A stretch of 64,000 bases of DNA from contig NZ_LMTZ01000127.1 of assembly GCF_001456025.1 (NCBI RefSeq), positions 1 to 64,000 of the forward strand, in the 5' to 3' direction. Position 1 is the first letter of the stretch; each line of letters starts with the position of its first letter. Of this stretch, positions 48,842 to 57,361 are shown piece after piece. This DNA comes from Mastigocoleus testarum BC008. Lineage in GTDB: Bacteria; Cyanobacteriota; Cyanobacteriia; Cyanobacteriales; Nostocaceae. The notes under the pieces were generated by a model, which searched no databases, was not told the DNA's origin, and was given only the letters and a program-made list of their open reading frames with translations. The position numbers and the translations under genes were made by a program.

Positions 48842-49849
48842 ATGGATACATTAGAATATTTTTTACCACAAGTTTGGTTTGTTATTTTAGCTTTATTTCT
48901 CTTCCTTTATGTAATGTTAGATGGTTTTGATTTGGGGGTAGGAATTCTATCTTTAACAGCGACAACGGAAGAACGGAGAGGAATTTTGATGACCAGCTTG
49001 GGTAATGTTTGGGATGCAAACGAAACCTGGCTGGTTCTTATGGGAGGAGCTCTTTTTGGTGCTTTTCCTTTGGCTTATGCAACCATACTCAGCGCCTTGT
49101 ATATTCCCATCTTGACAATGATTTTTGGGTTGATATTCCGGGCTGTAGCATTTGAATTTCGGGAACATTCTGATCGTAAATTCTTTTGGAATTTAGCCTT
49201 TGGAGTAGGTAGTTTCCTGGCTGCGCTCGGTCAAGGTTTTGCTCTTGGTGCAGTACTTGCGGGAATTAAAGTTGATGAAGCTGGTATATTTATTGGGTCT
49301 ACATGGGATTGGTTAAATGTTCCTTCCCTAGCGATCGCTTTAACCCTAATTCAGGGATATGTGTTAATTGGTTCCACCTATCTGATTTGGAAAACATCAG
49401 GAGAGTTGCAGCAAACCCATTATCAAACAGCTAAAATAGCAGCTTGGACAACTCTAATCGGAGCAATTGTAATTACTGCGATCGCGCCTATTTTTTACGA
49501 ACACACCCGAGCACGTTTGTTTACACAGCCACTAATTTATATTTTTGCAGCAATCCCCATACTAGGAGTGATATTAATTTGGCAGCTTTTGAGTAGTCTA
49601 GAAAAACATCAGGAAAGAACACCTTTTATTTGGACTATTCTCCTATTTTTACTGACATTTATTGGTTTAGGATTGGTAGTTTTCCCTTACATCATCCCTA
49701 CTCAGATTACTATTTATAAAGCTGCGGCAGCTGATAGTTCTTTAGTATTTATGCTTGTCTTTATTGGATTTTTGATCCCAATCATGATGGCATACAATAT
49801 TTACCAATATATTGTTTTCAAAGGTAAAGTTACAGGCAGCCACGATTAA
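48842..49849 (+). CDS. cydB: Cytochrome bd quinol oxidase subunit II
   Basis: The 335-residue subunit II has the family start LPQVWFVILALFLFLYVMLDGFDLG, then TSLGNVWDANETWLVLMGGALFGAFP, and about eight helices. A strong ribosome site AGGAGG overlaps the cydA stop (48823-48828), so cydA and cydB are cotranscribed and probably coupled. The C-terminus is IVFKGKVTGSHD. The pair forms the complete oxidase without further accessory genes here. Confidence 0.95.
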   Translation: MDTLEYFLPQVWFVILALFLFLYVMLDGFDLGVGILSLTATTEERRGILMTSLGNVWDANETWLVLMGGALFGAFPLAYATILSALYIPILTMIFGLIFRAVAFEFREHSDRKFFWNLAFGVGSFLAALGQGFALGAVLAGIKVDEAGIFIGSTWDWLNVPSLAIALTLIQGYVLIGSTYLIWKTSGELQQTHYQTAKIAAWTTLIGAIVITAIAPIFYEHTRARLFTQPLIYIFAAIPILGVILIWQLLSSLEKHQERTPFIWTILLFLLTFIGLGLVVFPYIIPTQITIYKAAAADSSLVFMLVFIGFLIPIMMAYNIYQYIVFKGKVTGSHD

Positions 49850-49887
49850 ATTTAATCTGCATACTATTCCAATAAAATTGACTTAAT

Positions 49888-49992
49888 ATAGCAATCGTAT
49901 TTGATTTGTGAACAGATAAATTCTGTAAAGATATGCTGTGGTGCGTCTCTATAATATTAATTTTTACCACATAAATGATTTAGGATTGCTAT
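49888..49992. repeat. MITE-like palindromic element, long copy
   Basis: The ends read ATAGCAATCGTATTTGATTT at the left and ATAAATGAT(T/C)TAGGATTGCTAT at the right. These are terminal inverted repeats built on ATAGCAATC / GATTGCTAT. The same ends enclose only 44 bp at 54770-54813, so this copy has about 60 extra bases inside. Confidence 0.7.
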
Positions 49993-50116
49993 GGTAAGTC
50001 CGTTCAAATAGTAATTATTGCGATATCCCTACAGGGGATGCGCGAAGCGATCACCAGGTCTGTCTGCACAACGCTGTAAGCGCATCTTGCGCTGCGCATA
50101 ACATCTCAGTTCGTAT

Positions 50117-50150
50117 TCTGACTCCTGACTTCTGACTCCTGACTCCTGAC
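50117..50150. repeat. Heptamer tandem repeat (CTGACTC/CTGACTT)
   Basis: About five units lie in the 402-bp spacer between cydB and arsR, beside a GC-rich dispersed repeat near 50030-50100. Confidence 0.9.
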
Positions 50151-50169
50151 TTTTCAATTGCGCATAACG

Positions 50170-50224
50170 CTATGGTATGTATCTTTTGGCTTAATAGATG
50201 CCATACTACCCTATGGTAATATAG
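50170..50224. promoter_or_regulatory. Candidate autoregulatory site of arsR
   Basis: CTATGGTA occurs twice (50170-50177 and 50211-50218), the second continuing as ATATAG. An inverted relative (CCATACTA) lies between them. The region ends about 28 bp before the arsR start and resembles the dyad before sqr. Confidence 0.4.
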
Positions 50225-50251
50225 TAAATAGCTGAAAAGTTAAGAATTAAT

Positions 50252-50668
50252 ATGGCAAAAAACACTTTAAAGAAAAATTATCAACCACAAGAGCAACTTA
50301 TGCAGCCTGCGGATTGTGGAATGAAAAGGTTGTCTCCTACAGCGATCGCTTTAATGGCGGATTTTTTTAAAGTTCTATCAGAACCCAGCAGACTGCAAAT
50401 TATTTGTACTTTAAAGTCTGGCTCTAAAAATGTGTCTCAAATTATTAGTGATACTTCCTTAGGACAGGCTAATGTATCTAAGCATCTTAAAGTTTTGACA
50501 CAAGCAAGTATAGTTAATCGCACCCAACAGGGGATTAATGTTTTTTATCAAATTAGTAATCCTTTTATTTTTGAGTTATGCGAGTTAGTATGCGATTCTA
50601 TTTCTTTGCAAATCGAGCAACAAAGTGAAAATTTAGAACATCTGAAAAATATTAAAAGTTCTTTTTAA
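50252..50668 (+). CDS. ArsR-family regulator, probably persulfide- or thiol-responsive
   Basis: The 138-residue protein has the ArsR winged helix: FFKVLSEPSRLQIICTLKSG (about 38-57), then the recognition helix DTSLGQANVSKHLKVL (about 67-82) and the wing GINVFYQIS. It lacks the classic ELCVCDL metal-binding motif of arsenic sensors. Cysteines lie at 22, 52, 110 and 114. C52 in the 'RLxIxC' helix and C110/C114 in the last helix sit where SqrR/BigR-type sulfide sensors carry their reactive pair. It follows the sqr-cydAB block, so control of these genes is the simplest reading. Metal sensing is the alternative. Confidence 0.85.
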   Translation: MAKNTLKKNYQPQEQLMQPADCGMKRLSPTAIALMADFFKVLSEPSRLQIICTLKSGSKNVSQIISDTSLGQANVSKHLKVLTQASIVNRTQQGINVFYQISNPFIFELCELVCDSISLQIEQQSENLEHLKNIKSSF

Positions 50669-51436
50669 GGATTAATTTTTGGGTTTCAGTTGCATATTAA
50701 ATTAACTTAAAAATTGCATTTAGGGCTTTACAGATTTTTATAGAATACACACGTACATAGTTTCGTATCCCCTCAAAATTTAGGGGTAGGGAGTTATTCA
50801 GGCTGCCACGACCAACCAAATGGATTTGAAGAAGATTTCTCTCGGATAATACTTTTCAAAGAAGGAATACCACCAATTTTTGAAATTCGGTCACGCATAT
50901 ATTCAATGAGATATAATCCATAAAATGGACAATAATTTGGCAAATGACAGTACAGTTAATGTACAATTCTGTCATTTAAAGTTTGTTATTGCTGGATTTT
51001 AAAGCTAGATTTAGCCGCTACAGTGGTTAAAACCCTAATAATTACGTTATTTGTATAACGTAATTATATAGTTTTTCAAGTTTTATTTTGCCGAAATAGT
51101 AAATTTAAAGTTTGAGATTGCCGGTGGTAGACAAAGTTTAGGAACTATGGAATTCAGATTATATTAATTTCCCGTGATTATCTGACACGAGAAGAAGCTT
51201 TAACACGAGCTGGTTCTGCTTCAACATAAGAAGCTTACTCCCTTCATGCAAAGAAAATCGCCCCCTAAATCCTCCATTACTGGGAGACTTTGAAAGTTTT
51301 GTTCCTTCAAAGTTGCGAGATTAGGGGTGCGAAATTAGTTTAACTTATTGCAAGTATTTGATAGGAGAAGAAGTTTTAAGACAAGTTACAATTTAGTCTT
51401 ATCTAACTACATTTTTTATGGATTTCAGAAATCTAC
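50669..51436. other. Long spacer, no gene seen
   Basis: I see no coding frame with family similarity. A strong hairpin lies at 51038-51067. The stretch near 51190-51240 could be a degraded coding remnant, but I cannot identify it. Confidence 0.5.
51038..51067. terminator. 13-bp AT-rich hairpin
   Basis: ATAATTACGTTAT and ATAACGTAATTAT form a perfect 13-bp stem around TTGT. On the plus strand it is followed by ATAGTTTTTC. It may end arsR transcription, although it is about 370 bp past the stop codon and AT-rich. Confidence 0.5.
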
Positions 51437-51973
51437 TCAAGAAGCTGGTGAAAAGTTAGGAATCTTCCAGAACTGTCCAGAAAAATTACCACATTTAGCC
51501 ATAATGGGTTTATTATCCCTAGAATCGTTAATAATATCTAGACATTTCTTTTCACCTGTAAACATGGTCTTGAGGCGATAATGTCCGGAAGATCGGGTTT
51601 TTTCTATTTTCCACAACTGTCCAGAAAAGTTACCACATTTAGCCATAATAGGCTTATTATCTCTAGCATCATTAATGATATCGAGACACTTCCTGTCTCC
51701 GGTAAACAGGGTTTTGAGGCGATAATATCCAGGGGAGTTTTTCGCTTTTTCTATCTTCCAAAATTGTCCCGAGAAATTACCACATTTAGCCATGATAGGC
51801 TTATTATCTTTAGCATCATTAATAATATCTAGACACTTGTTATTCCCTGTAAACATAGTTTTAAGGCGATAATTTGTCCCACCTTGAGCAAAACTAGGTG
51901 AACTAGCAAAGCTAGCGATCGCCAGTGCAGAGGAAGCAACAGTTACACCAAAAGCAGTTATTTTCTTGTTCAT
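51437..51973 (-). CDS. Secreted triplicated beta-trefoil-like (ricin-B type) protein
   Basis: The 178-residue protein has a signal peptide (about 1-29, ending SFAQ). Three nearly identical units follow at about 35-77, 84-125 and 132-171. Each unit has the pattern YRLKTMFTG, KCLDIIND, NKPIMAKCGN and a closing Q-F/L-W. The CLD...C...QxW arrangement and the exact threefold repetition match ricin-B/beta-trefoil lectin folds. The units differ at only a few residues and the DNA is also very similar, so the triplication is recent or kept by conversion. Sugar binding outside the cell is plausible, but no partner gene is near. The paired Cys in each unit may form a disulfide. Confidence 0.75.
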   Translation of the reverse strand: MNKKITAFGVTVASSALAIASFASSPSFAQGGTNYRLKTMFTGNNKCLDIINDAKDNKPIMAKCGNFSGQFWKIEKAKNSPGYYRLKTLFTGDRKCLDIINDARDNKPIMAKCGNFSGQLWKIEKTRSSGHYRLKTMFTGEKKCLDIINDSRDNKPIMAKCGNFSGQFWKIPNFSPAS

Positions 51974-52713
51974 ATTCTTAGTTTTCAGATTCTTAGTAAG
52001 AATTAAAATATTGAGTATTTGATTCTAGTTAATTTACACTAGGAACTATATAACTCAAGTTACTCAAAATATTCTGAGTGCAATTACTAATTTTTTTTTG
52101 ATTTCGCACACCACAAAGGTGATATGAAAGATTTCAGCTTTATTTGCTTGACTTGATTTTCAATCTAAGAATCAATAGAGAAAAACTAGGGAAGTTATCT
52201 GAAATACTTATAGCTCCTTATGTAGCGTAATTGTGCCCTTAATGATGATACTTGCGTAAACCCTATTTACTCATAAAATTTATTTACAATCTTTATTGAT
52301 AATGAGTTTCAAAAATTCTGTCAATAATAACCAATAGATACGACTGATATAGCGCTACGCGCAAGTCATTAGCACCTAGCGGTTAGCGGCGAAAGACGCA
52401 CCTACGGTGTTTGTTGACGCGGCTTAGCCGAACACGTAGTGCGTCCAAACGCATAAGCGCGCCCTGCGTGACGTTAGTCAGAGGCTTTGCCGACGCCGCA
52501 GGCTAAGGGCGTACCATAGGTATTGCGTGTCCGCAGGACATAAGTTTAATATTCATAGGTTTGAGCGTTCACCGATGTCCTAACCTAGTTACGTAGTGCT
52601 ATAATTAAGAAATTGGTTTTTTCTTATCTATGTTTTTCAAGCATAGCTTTGCCGTTGCGGCAAAAACAAACTTTAAATTACAAATTCTAGATTATATATT
52701 ACTTTCTGAAAAA
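51974..52713. other. Spacer with GC-rich dispersed repeats
   Basis: The first 370 bp are AT-rich with no gene. From about 52345 to 52560 there is a mosaic of GC-rich repeats, including TAGCGCTACGCGC, CACGTAGTGCGTCCAAACGC (also near 3940-3975) and GGCTTTGCCGACGCCGCAGGC (also near 17648). No RNA gene other than the following tRNA is recognised. Confidence 0.6.
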
Positions 52714-52787
<74 letters not shown>

Positions 52788-53050
52788 GCGACTTGCAAAT
52801 AATAGCACGACTTATCCTTTGAAGCAAATACCCATAGAAATTTTATTTTCAAAACTTTATTTTCAAAACTTTATTTTTGAAATCTTATTTTCGAAGTTTT
52901 ACCTCCAAAATTTCTAATACCAATTTATTTTAAGATTGCCACACTTGGAACGCAGCAAGCCGAACGCTTACAAAAGAAAGGGAACAGCGCGATACCCCGC
53001 AGGTTGGGAAAGAGTCGCAAGACAGGGAACGAGGAACAGTAAACTAATGT

Positions 53051-53400
53051 GTGGCGTTGTTTTTTGAAATTGGTATGATTTCTGCTGATGGAAGAATTGG
53101 AATCATGTTCCTACAGGTATTGCAACTGATGATACTTGTAAAATTTAAAAACAAACCGAGTGATGCTTTAGTTCCACTTTATGAAGCAAAAATATTTCAT
53201 CAATTTGACCATCGTTGGGCTACTTATAAAAATAGTAGTGATACTCGCGATTTGAGTGATGAGGAAAAAAGTGATTCAAGTTTTAAAGTGCGATCACGTT
53301 ATTGGTTAAATCGTAATGAGTTTGAGAATAAATTAGGTAATACTAAAGTAGTACTATTATTAGCCAAGAATGGTGTTCGTGCTGCTGTTAGATTTTTGGT
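53051..53400 (+). pseudogene. Remnant of a restriction-type DNA methyltransferase
   Basis: The frame contains VPLYEAKIFHQFDHRWATYK (about residues 41-60), then RDLSDEEKSDSSFKVRSRYWL. This is the conserved segment after the catalytic domain in type IIG/Eco57I-like adenine methyltransferases. The catalytic NPPY part is missing, and the frame runs into the 3' end of the agmatine deiminase-like gene on the other strand. It is a degraded piece of a larger gene. Confidence 0.7.
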
Positions 53401-54506
53401 TCTTGCTGTGTTGTGCAGTGTATACTTCCCCCACCTGAAGCAATACCATCTATCGCAATTTGTTCAATAATCCTGTTGGGGAATGCTTTGGCTATTATGC
53501 CTTTTGCATTATCATCAGCATATTGATCGCCAAATTTTTGCATAATAACTGCATCGTTACAAATATAGTATCCAACATATCCAGCGGCAAAATGATTCAC
53601 ACCGTACGCTTGATTAATTGAATTGGGTGTATCAATAATGGTGACATTCAATTTGTTCCCATCTGCATCTGTAGCATTTTTCAACTCTTGAATATTATTT
53701 CTGGTAACCTCATAGTCATAGGATTGTTGATCATTATCGCGACTAACGATCACTTCTCCTAGTTTTGAAAAACGTGCATAAAAATCGGTATGACCATCAG
53801 TAATATCTCTGCCTCTGATACCTTCAAGCCAAATTATTTTTTTAAGACCCAATAATACCTTTAGCTTTTCTTCTACCTGAATCTGGTTGATATTAGAGTT
53901 GCGGTTATGATTTAATACACAGCTTTTTGTTAAAATCGCTGTGCCATGACCATCTACTTCAAAACACCCACCTTCAAGTGTTAAGTCAGTTGTTTTGATT
54001 GTAGCGTTTACCGTGTTTGTGATAAAGTTTGCGACTTTTGAATCTTGAGTGTGTTCTTGTTTGTTGCCCCAGGCGTTAAAATTGAAGTTTATACCATACT
54101 TTTTTCCATAATTTCCTCTAACAAAAGTAGGTCCACTATCTCTTAACCATAGGTCGTCCGTTGTAAATTCTATTAGCTCTATTGGATAATTATGTGAATT
54201 TAATCCTTGAAGAAGAGAAGTTGCTTCCTCATAGTCATTAGGACTTACAAGCATAGATACAGGTTCATATTTTGCAATTGTTTTTGCGATCAAAACCAAA
54301 TTTCTTTTTACTTCTGGTATTTGACGATTTGACCATATGTAATCATTTGCAACAAAAGACATCCATGTCCTTTCATGGGGTTGGTTTTCTTCTGGCATTA
54401 TGAATAAATTATTTTCTGAAATATTTACTCTGCCAGATTTACACCCTAATAAGAATCCTCCAGTTATAAAAGATGCTGATTTTATCAACTTTCGTCTTGA
54501 TAACAT
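53388..54506 (-). CDS. Agmatine deiminase-like protein, Tat-exported lipoprotein
   Basis: Peptidyl-arginine deiminase-like enzymes of this family hydrolyse agmatine to N-carbamoylputrescine. The 372-residue protein has a twin-arginine start (LSRRKLIKSASF) and a lipobox (LLGC at about 19-22), so it should be folded before export and anchored in the periplasm or outer face. Family motifs are MPEENQPHERTWMSF, DDLWLRDSGPTFV, GGCFEVDGHGT, TDGHTDFYARF and the C-terminal nucleophile Cys in GGGSIHCTTQQ. Export is unusual for agmatine deiminase and suggests use of external agmatine or another guanidino compound. Confidence 0.9.
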   Translation of the reverse strand: MLSRRKLIKSASFITGGFLLGCKSGRVNISENNLFIMPEENQPHERTWMSFVANDYIWSNRQIPEVKRNLVLIAKTIAKYEPVSMLVSPNDYEEATSLLQGLNSHNYPIELIEFTTDDLWLRDSGPTFVRGNYGKKYGINFNFNAWGNKQEHTQDSKVANFITNTVNATIKTTDLTLEGGCFEVDGHGTAILTKSCVLNHNRNSNINQIQVEEKLKVLLGLKKIIWLEGIRGRDITDGHTDFYARFSKLGEVIVSRDNDQQSYDYEVTRNNIQELKNATDADGNKLNVTIIDTPNSINQAYGVNHFAAGYVGYYICNDAVIMQKFGDQYADDNAKGIIAKAFPNRIIEQIAIDGIASGGGSIHCTTQQEPKI

Positions 54507-54876
54507 TTAATACCTCATTTGAAATATAACTACTCATTATACGCAAGTTTTTTGTTCACCATGAATTATTGGTTGATTTGAACGTAAGTTGCTAGTTACA
54601 CTAATATAAATATGACAAGAGAAGTGGCAAAAGAAGGATAATAATTTAGGTTTTTCATTGATCTAGTATCCGAAGCTATTCAATTTAAACTTCTTTAGTA
54701 AGGGACTGAAAAACTACTGCTAAAGCTTTCAGACCCAAAAAATAAATATTTCCTTATTTTCTCTCTTGCATAGCGATCCTATTTGATTTTTATAAATGAT
54801 CTAGGATTGCTATATCTATCTCCAAATATTTCAAAAAGTGGATTGAGGTTTAGAAATTTTAATCTAGACTAAAAAA
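54507..54876. other. Spacer with a palindromic element
   Basis: The 370-bp region includes the 44-bp palindrome at 54770-54813. No gene is seen. Confidence 0.55.
54770..54813. repeat. MITE-like palindromic element, short copy
   Basis: ATAGCGATCCTA at the left pairs (with one G:T-type mismatch) with TAGGATTGCTAT at the right. The interior TTTGATTTTTATAAATGATC matches the ends of the 105-bp copy at 49888-49992. Confidence 0.75.
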
Positions 54877-55626
54877 TTAAAGATTAAAAACTTTAAGAAT
54901 ATTTTTGTAAGTATCTCGGCGACTTTTTAGAGGAAACCGACGAATTTGTTCGTCAGTAATAGCTGCAACAGTTTTCATCTTGTTACTATTAAAATCGTAG
55001 AAAAATACTCCTGCAAGATTATCTCTCTCGTCAAAGATGAAAAGTTCTTCAGTGTGAAGTATTTTAACTGCTCTAACTTTACCCTTTTCAAACCAGTAAG
55101 CTAAACCATCACCAAGTTCCACATTAGATTCGCTAGCTTTTACAGGTTTACCGTTAATTGTACAAACAGTGTATTTAGTGTATTTCTGAATTTTTTCGGT
55201 TTCCTGGCAATTTTTAGTTAACCTATCCAAGAAAGCGACTACACTTTGATGGGAACTCAAATCAATTTGCGCTTGGATTGGGGGTTTCTCATCTCCAATG
55301 ACACACTCATCAGGAATTCCATCGCCATCATAATCTACGCGGGAGTCATCTGCTTGTCCGTCATTGTCGCAATCAAATGCAGGTCCGATAATTGTACCGG
55401 TTTTGGACTTACCAGGTTTGGAAGTAATAGGTTTGGACTGTTTTGCTTGTGTTGTGTTTGCATCGTTAGATAAAGAATTCTGTTTTTGAGATACAGTTGA
55501 TGCTTTTACTGCATTATTTGTCTGAGTATCATTTCTCCCAGTTTCAATAGCATCTTTATTACAACCAAATGTAGTAAAAACTAGCAGACCCAAGGAAAAT
55601 AAAATTTCACATAAATTTGTACGCAT
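54877..55626 (-). CDS. Lipoprotein with calcium-binding-like repeat, function unknown
   Basis: The 249-residue protein has a lipoprotein signal (LLVFTTFGC, Cys22). A low-complexity Ser/Thr/Lys/Gln linker (about 25-80) follows. Next comes a short Asp-rich segment DCDNDGQADDSRVDYDGDGIPDEC (about 87-110; key residues are the repeated DxDxD), like thrombospondin type 3 or EF-hand-like calcium loops closed by two Cys. The C-terminal domain (about 120-249) is unrecognised and includes VAFLDRLTKNCQ and FYDFNSNKMKTVAAITDEQIRRFP. It probably sits on the outer side of a membrane. Confidence 0.65.
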   Translation of the reverse strand: MRTNLCEILFSLGLLVFTTFGCNKDAIETGRNDTQTNNAVKASTVSQKQNSLSNDANTTQAKQSKPITSKPGKSKTGTIIGPAFDCDNDGQADDSRVDYDGDGIPDECVIGDEKPPIQAQIDLSSHQSVVAFLDRLTKNCQETEKIQKYTKYTVCTINGKPVKASESNVELGDGLAYWFEKGKVRAVKILHTEELFIFDERDNLAGVFFYDFNSNKMKTVAAITDEQIRRFPLKSRRDTYKNILKVFNL

Positions 55627-55816
55627 ATCTTATCAACTCTAAAAAATATAAGTCTATCTATCGACGTTAACTAAATTAAGATCAAGTTATCAGGGTTACA
55701 ATACTGAAAAATGTAGGCAATTTAAGTCTGAATTACGTTTTGTCTGCCATCCAAGCAAAAACCAAAACTTTATACTAGAAATAGGAAAACATATTTTAAA
55801 TTGTGAGGGAAGGGCA

Positions 55817-57112
55817 ATGGCTCTCAATCCCACCATTATGCAAGCAGTCGAAAAGCTCGACTATCGTGTTACTGTTGGTGATATCGCAACTCAAGCTGGG
55901 TTAAACATCGCCGAAGCTTCTCAAGGTTTGCTGGCTTTAGCCACGGAAGCTGGTGGACATTTGCAGGTAGCAGATGATGGCGACATTGTTTACCTATTTC
56001 CAAAAAACTTCCGGCAAGTTTTACGTAACAAAAATCTGCGATTGCAACTACAAGAATGGTGGCAAAAGATTTGGGGAGTTTTATTTTACTTAATTCGCAT
56101 TTCTTTCGGAATTTTCTTAATAGTTTCTATAGCCCTAATTTATATCACTATTATTGTTGTTATTTCTGCTGCTAACTCTGACCGGGATAATGATGATGGA
56201 GGTAGTTTTTCTTTTGGTACTGGCTTCTTTTATTTTCCCGATTTGTTTTGGTTTTTTGGCACTGACTATAATCAAAACCAATACCAACGTAGGAATAAAT
56301 CATCACGGGATAAAAGCGATTTGAATTTTTTTGAATCTGTTTTTTCTTTCTTATTTGGTGATGGGAACCCAAATGCTAATTTAGAAGAACGTCGCTGGCG
56401 AGAAATTGGAACTATAATTCGCAGTCACAAGGGTGCAGTAGTTGCAGAACAAATTAGCCCTTACCTTGATGATATCGGTGAAACCTATCAACAAGATTAT
56501 GAGGACTATATGTTACCGGTACTTAGCCGTTTTAACGGACAACCACAAGTAAGTCCTCAAGGCGAAATAGTCTATTATTTCCCTGAATTGCAAGTAACAG
56601 CTACCAAAAAATCGAATTCCCGTTCAAAGTCAAATTATCTCCAAGAATTTCTATGGCGTTTTAGTAAAGCTAGTTCCGGACAGATAATGTTGAGTGTTGG
56701 GCTAGGTGCAGCTAATTTAATCGGCGCTTTAATTCTAGGAAACTTGCTGGGGGATGGAACTTTAGCCCAAGAAATTGGTGGATTAGTAGGTTTTGTCCAA
56801 GGAATTTACTGGTTATTGTTAGCCTACGGTATTGGTTTTTTGGGTGTACCTTTAATACGTTACTTTTGGATTCAATGGCGCAACGGTAAAATTGAGCAAC
56901 GTAATTCCCAAAGACAAGCTAGAGCAAATTTATTAAATAGTGGAAATGAAGCCTTGCAAGAAAAAATCACTTTTTCTCGTCAATTTGCTCAAGAAAAAGC
57001 GATCGCACAAGAAGATTTAGTTTATACAACAGAAACCGATTTATTTGACCAGGAGATAGAAAATTCGGCAAAACTTGATGCTGAATGGCAAAAACGGTTG
57101 AATCAGTCGTAA
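55817..57112 (+). CDS. Conserved cyanobacterial membrane protein, 431 aa
   Basis: The protein has an N-terminal winged-helix-like domain (about 1-70: VGDIATQAGLNIAEASQGLL, then HLQVADDGDIVYLFP). A membrane helix follows (about 92-115), then a charged spacer with FFG and NQNQYQRR. A second copy of the winged-helix-like domain (about 195-260: IIRSHKGAVVAEQISPYL, FNGQPQVSPQGEIVYYFPEL) precedes two more membrane helices (about 290-340). The repeated 'G-[DE]-IVY-FP' endings show the two soluble domains are related. Similar proteins occur in cyanobacteria and plastid-bearing plants, and I know of no defined function. A ribosome site GAGGGAAGGG precedes the ATG. Confidence 0.7.
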   Translation: MALNPTIMQAVEKLDYRVTVGDIATQAGLNIAEASQGLLALATEAGGHLQVADDGDIVYLFPKNFRQVLRNKNLRLQLQEWWQKIWGVLFYLIRISFGIFLIVSIALIYITIIVVISAANSDRDNDDGGSFSFGTGFFYFPDLFWFFGTDYNQNQYQRRNKSSRDKSDLNFFESVFSFLFGDGNPNANLEERRWREIGTIIRSHKGAVVAEQISPYLDDIGETYQQDYEDYMLPVLSRFNGQPQVSPQGEIVYYFPELQVTATKKSNSRSKSNYLQEFLWRFSKASSGQIMLSVGLGAANLIGALILGNLLGDGTLAQEIGGLVGFVQGIYWLLLAYGIGFLGVPLIRYFWIQWRNGKIEQRNSQRQARANLLNSGNEALQEKITFSRQFAQEKAIAQEDLVYTTETDLFDQEIENSAKLDAEWQKRLNQS

Positions 57113-57185
57113 TTTGGTAATGGGTAATGGGTCATAGGTCATGGGTCATTGGGACAATTATCAAAATTCTGATTTTTTACCCTTT

Positions 57186-57352
<167 letters not shown>

Positions 57353-57361
57353 TATTTATTT

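Noticed and set aside
50252-50668. Arsenic resistance regulator
   Set aside because: The metal motif of arsenic sensors is missing and no arsenate reductase or arsenite pump lies nearby; the sulfide genes are the neighbours.
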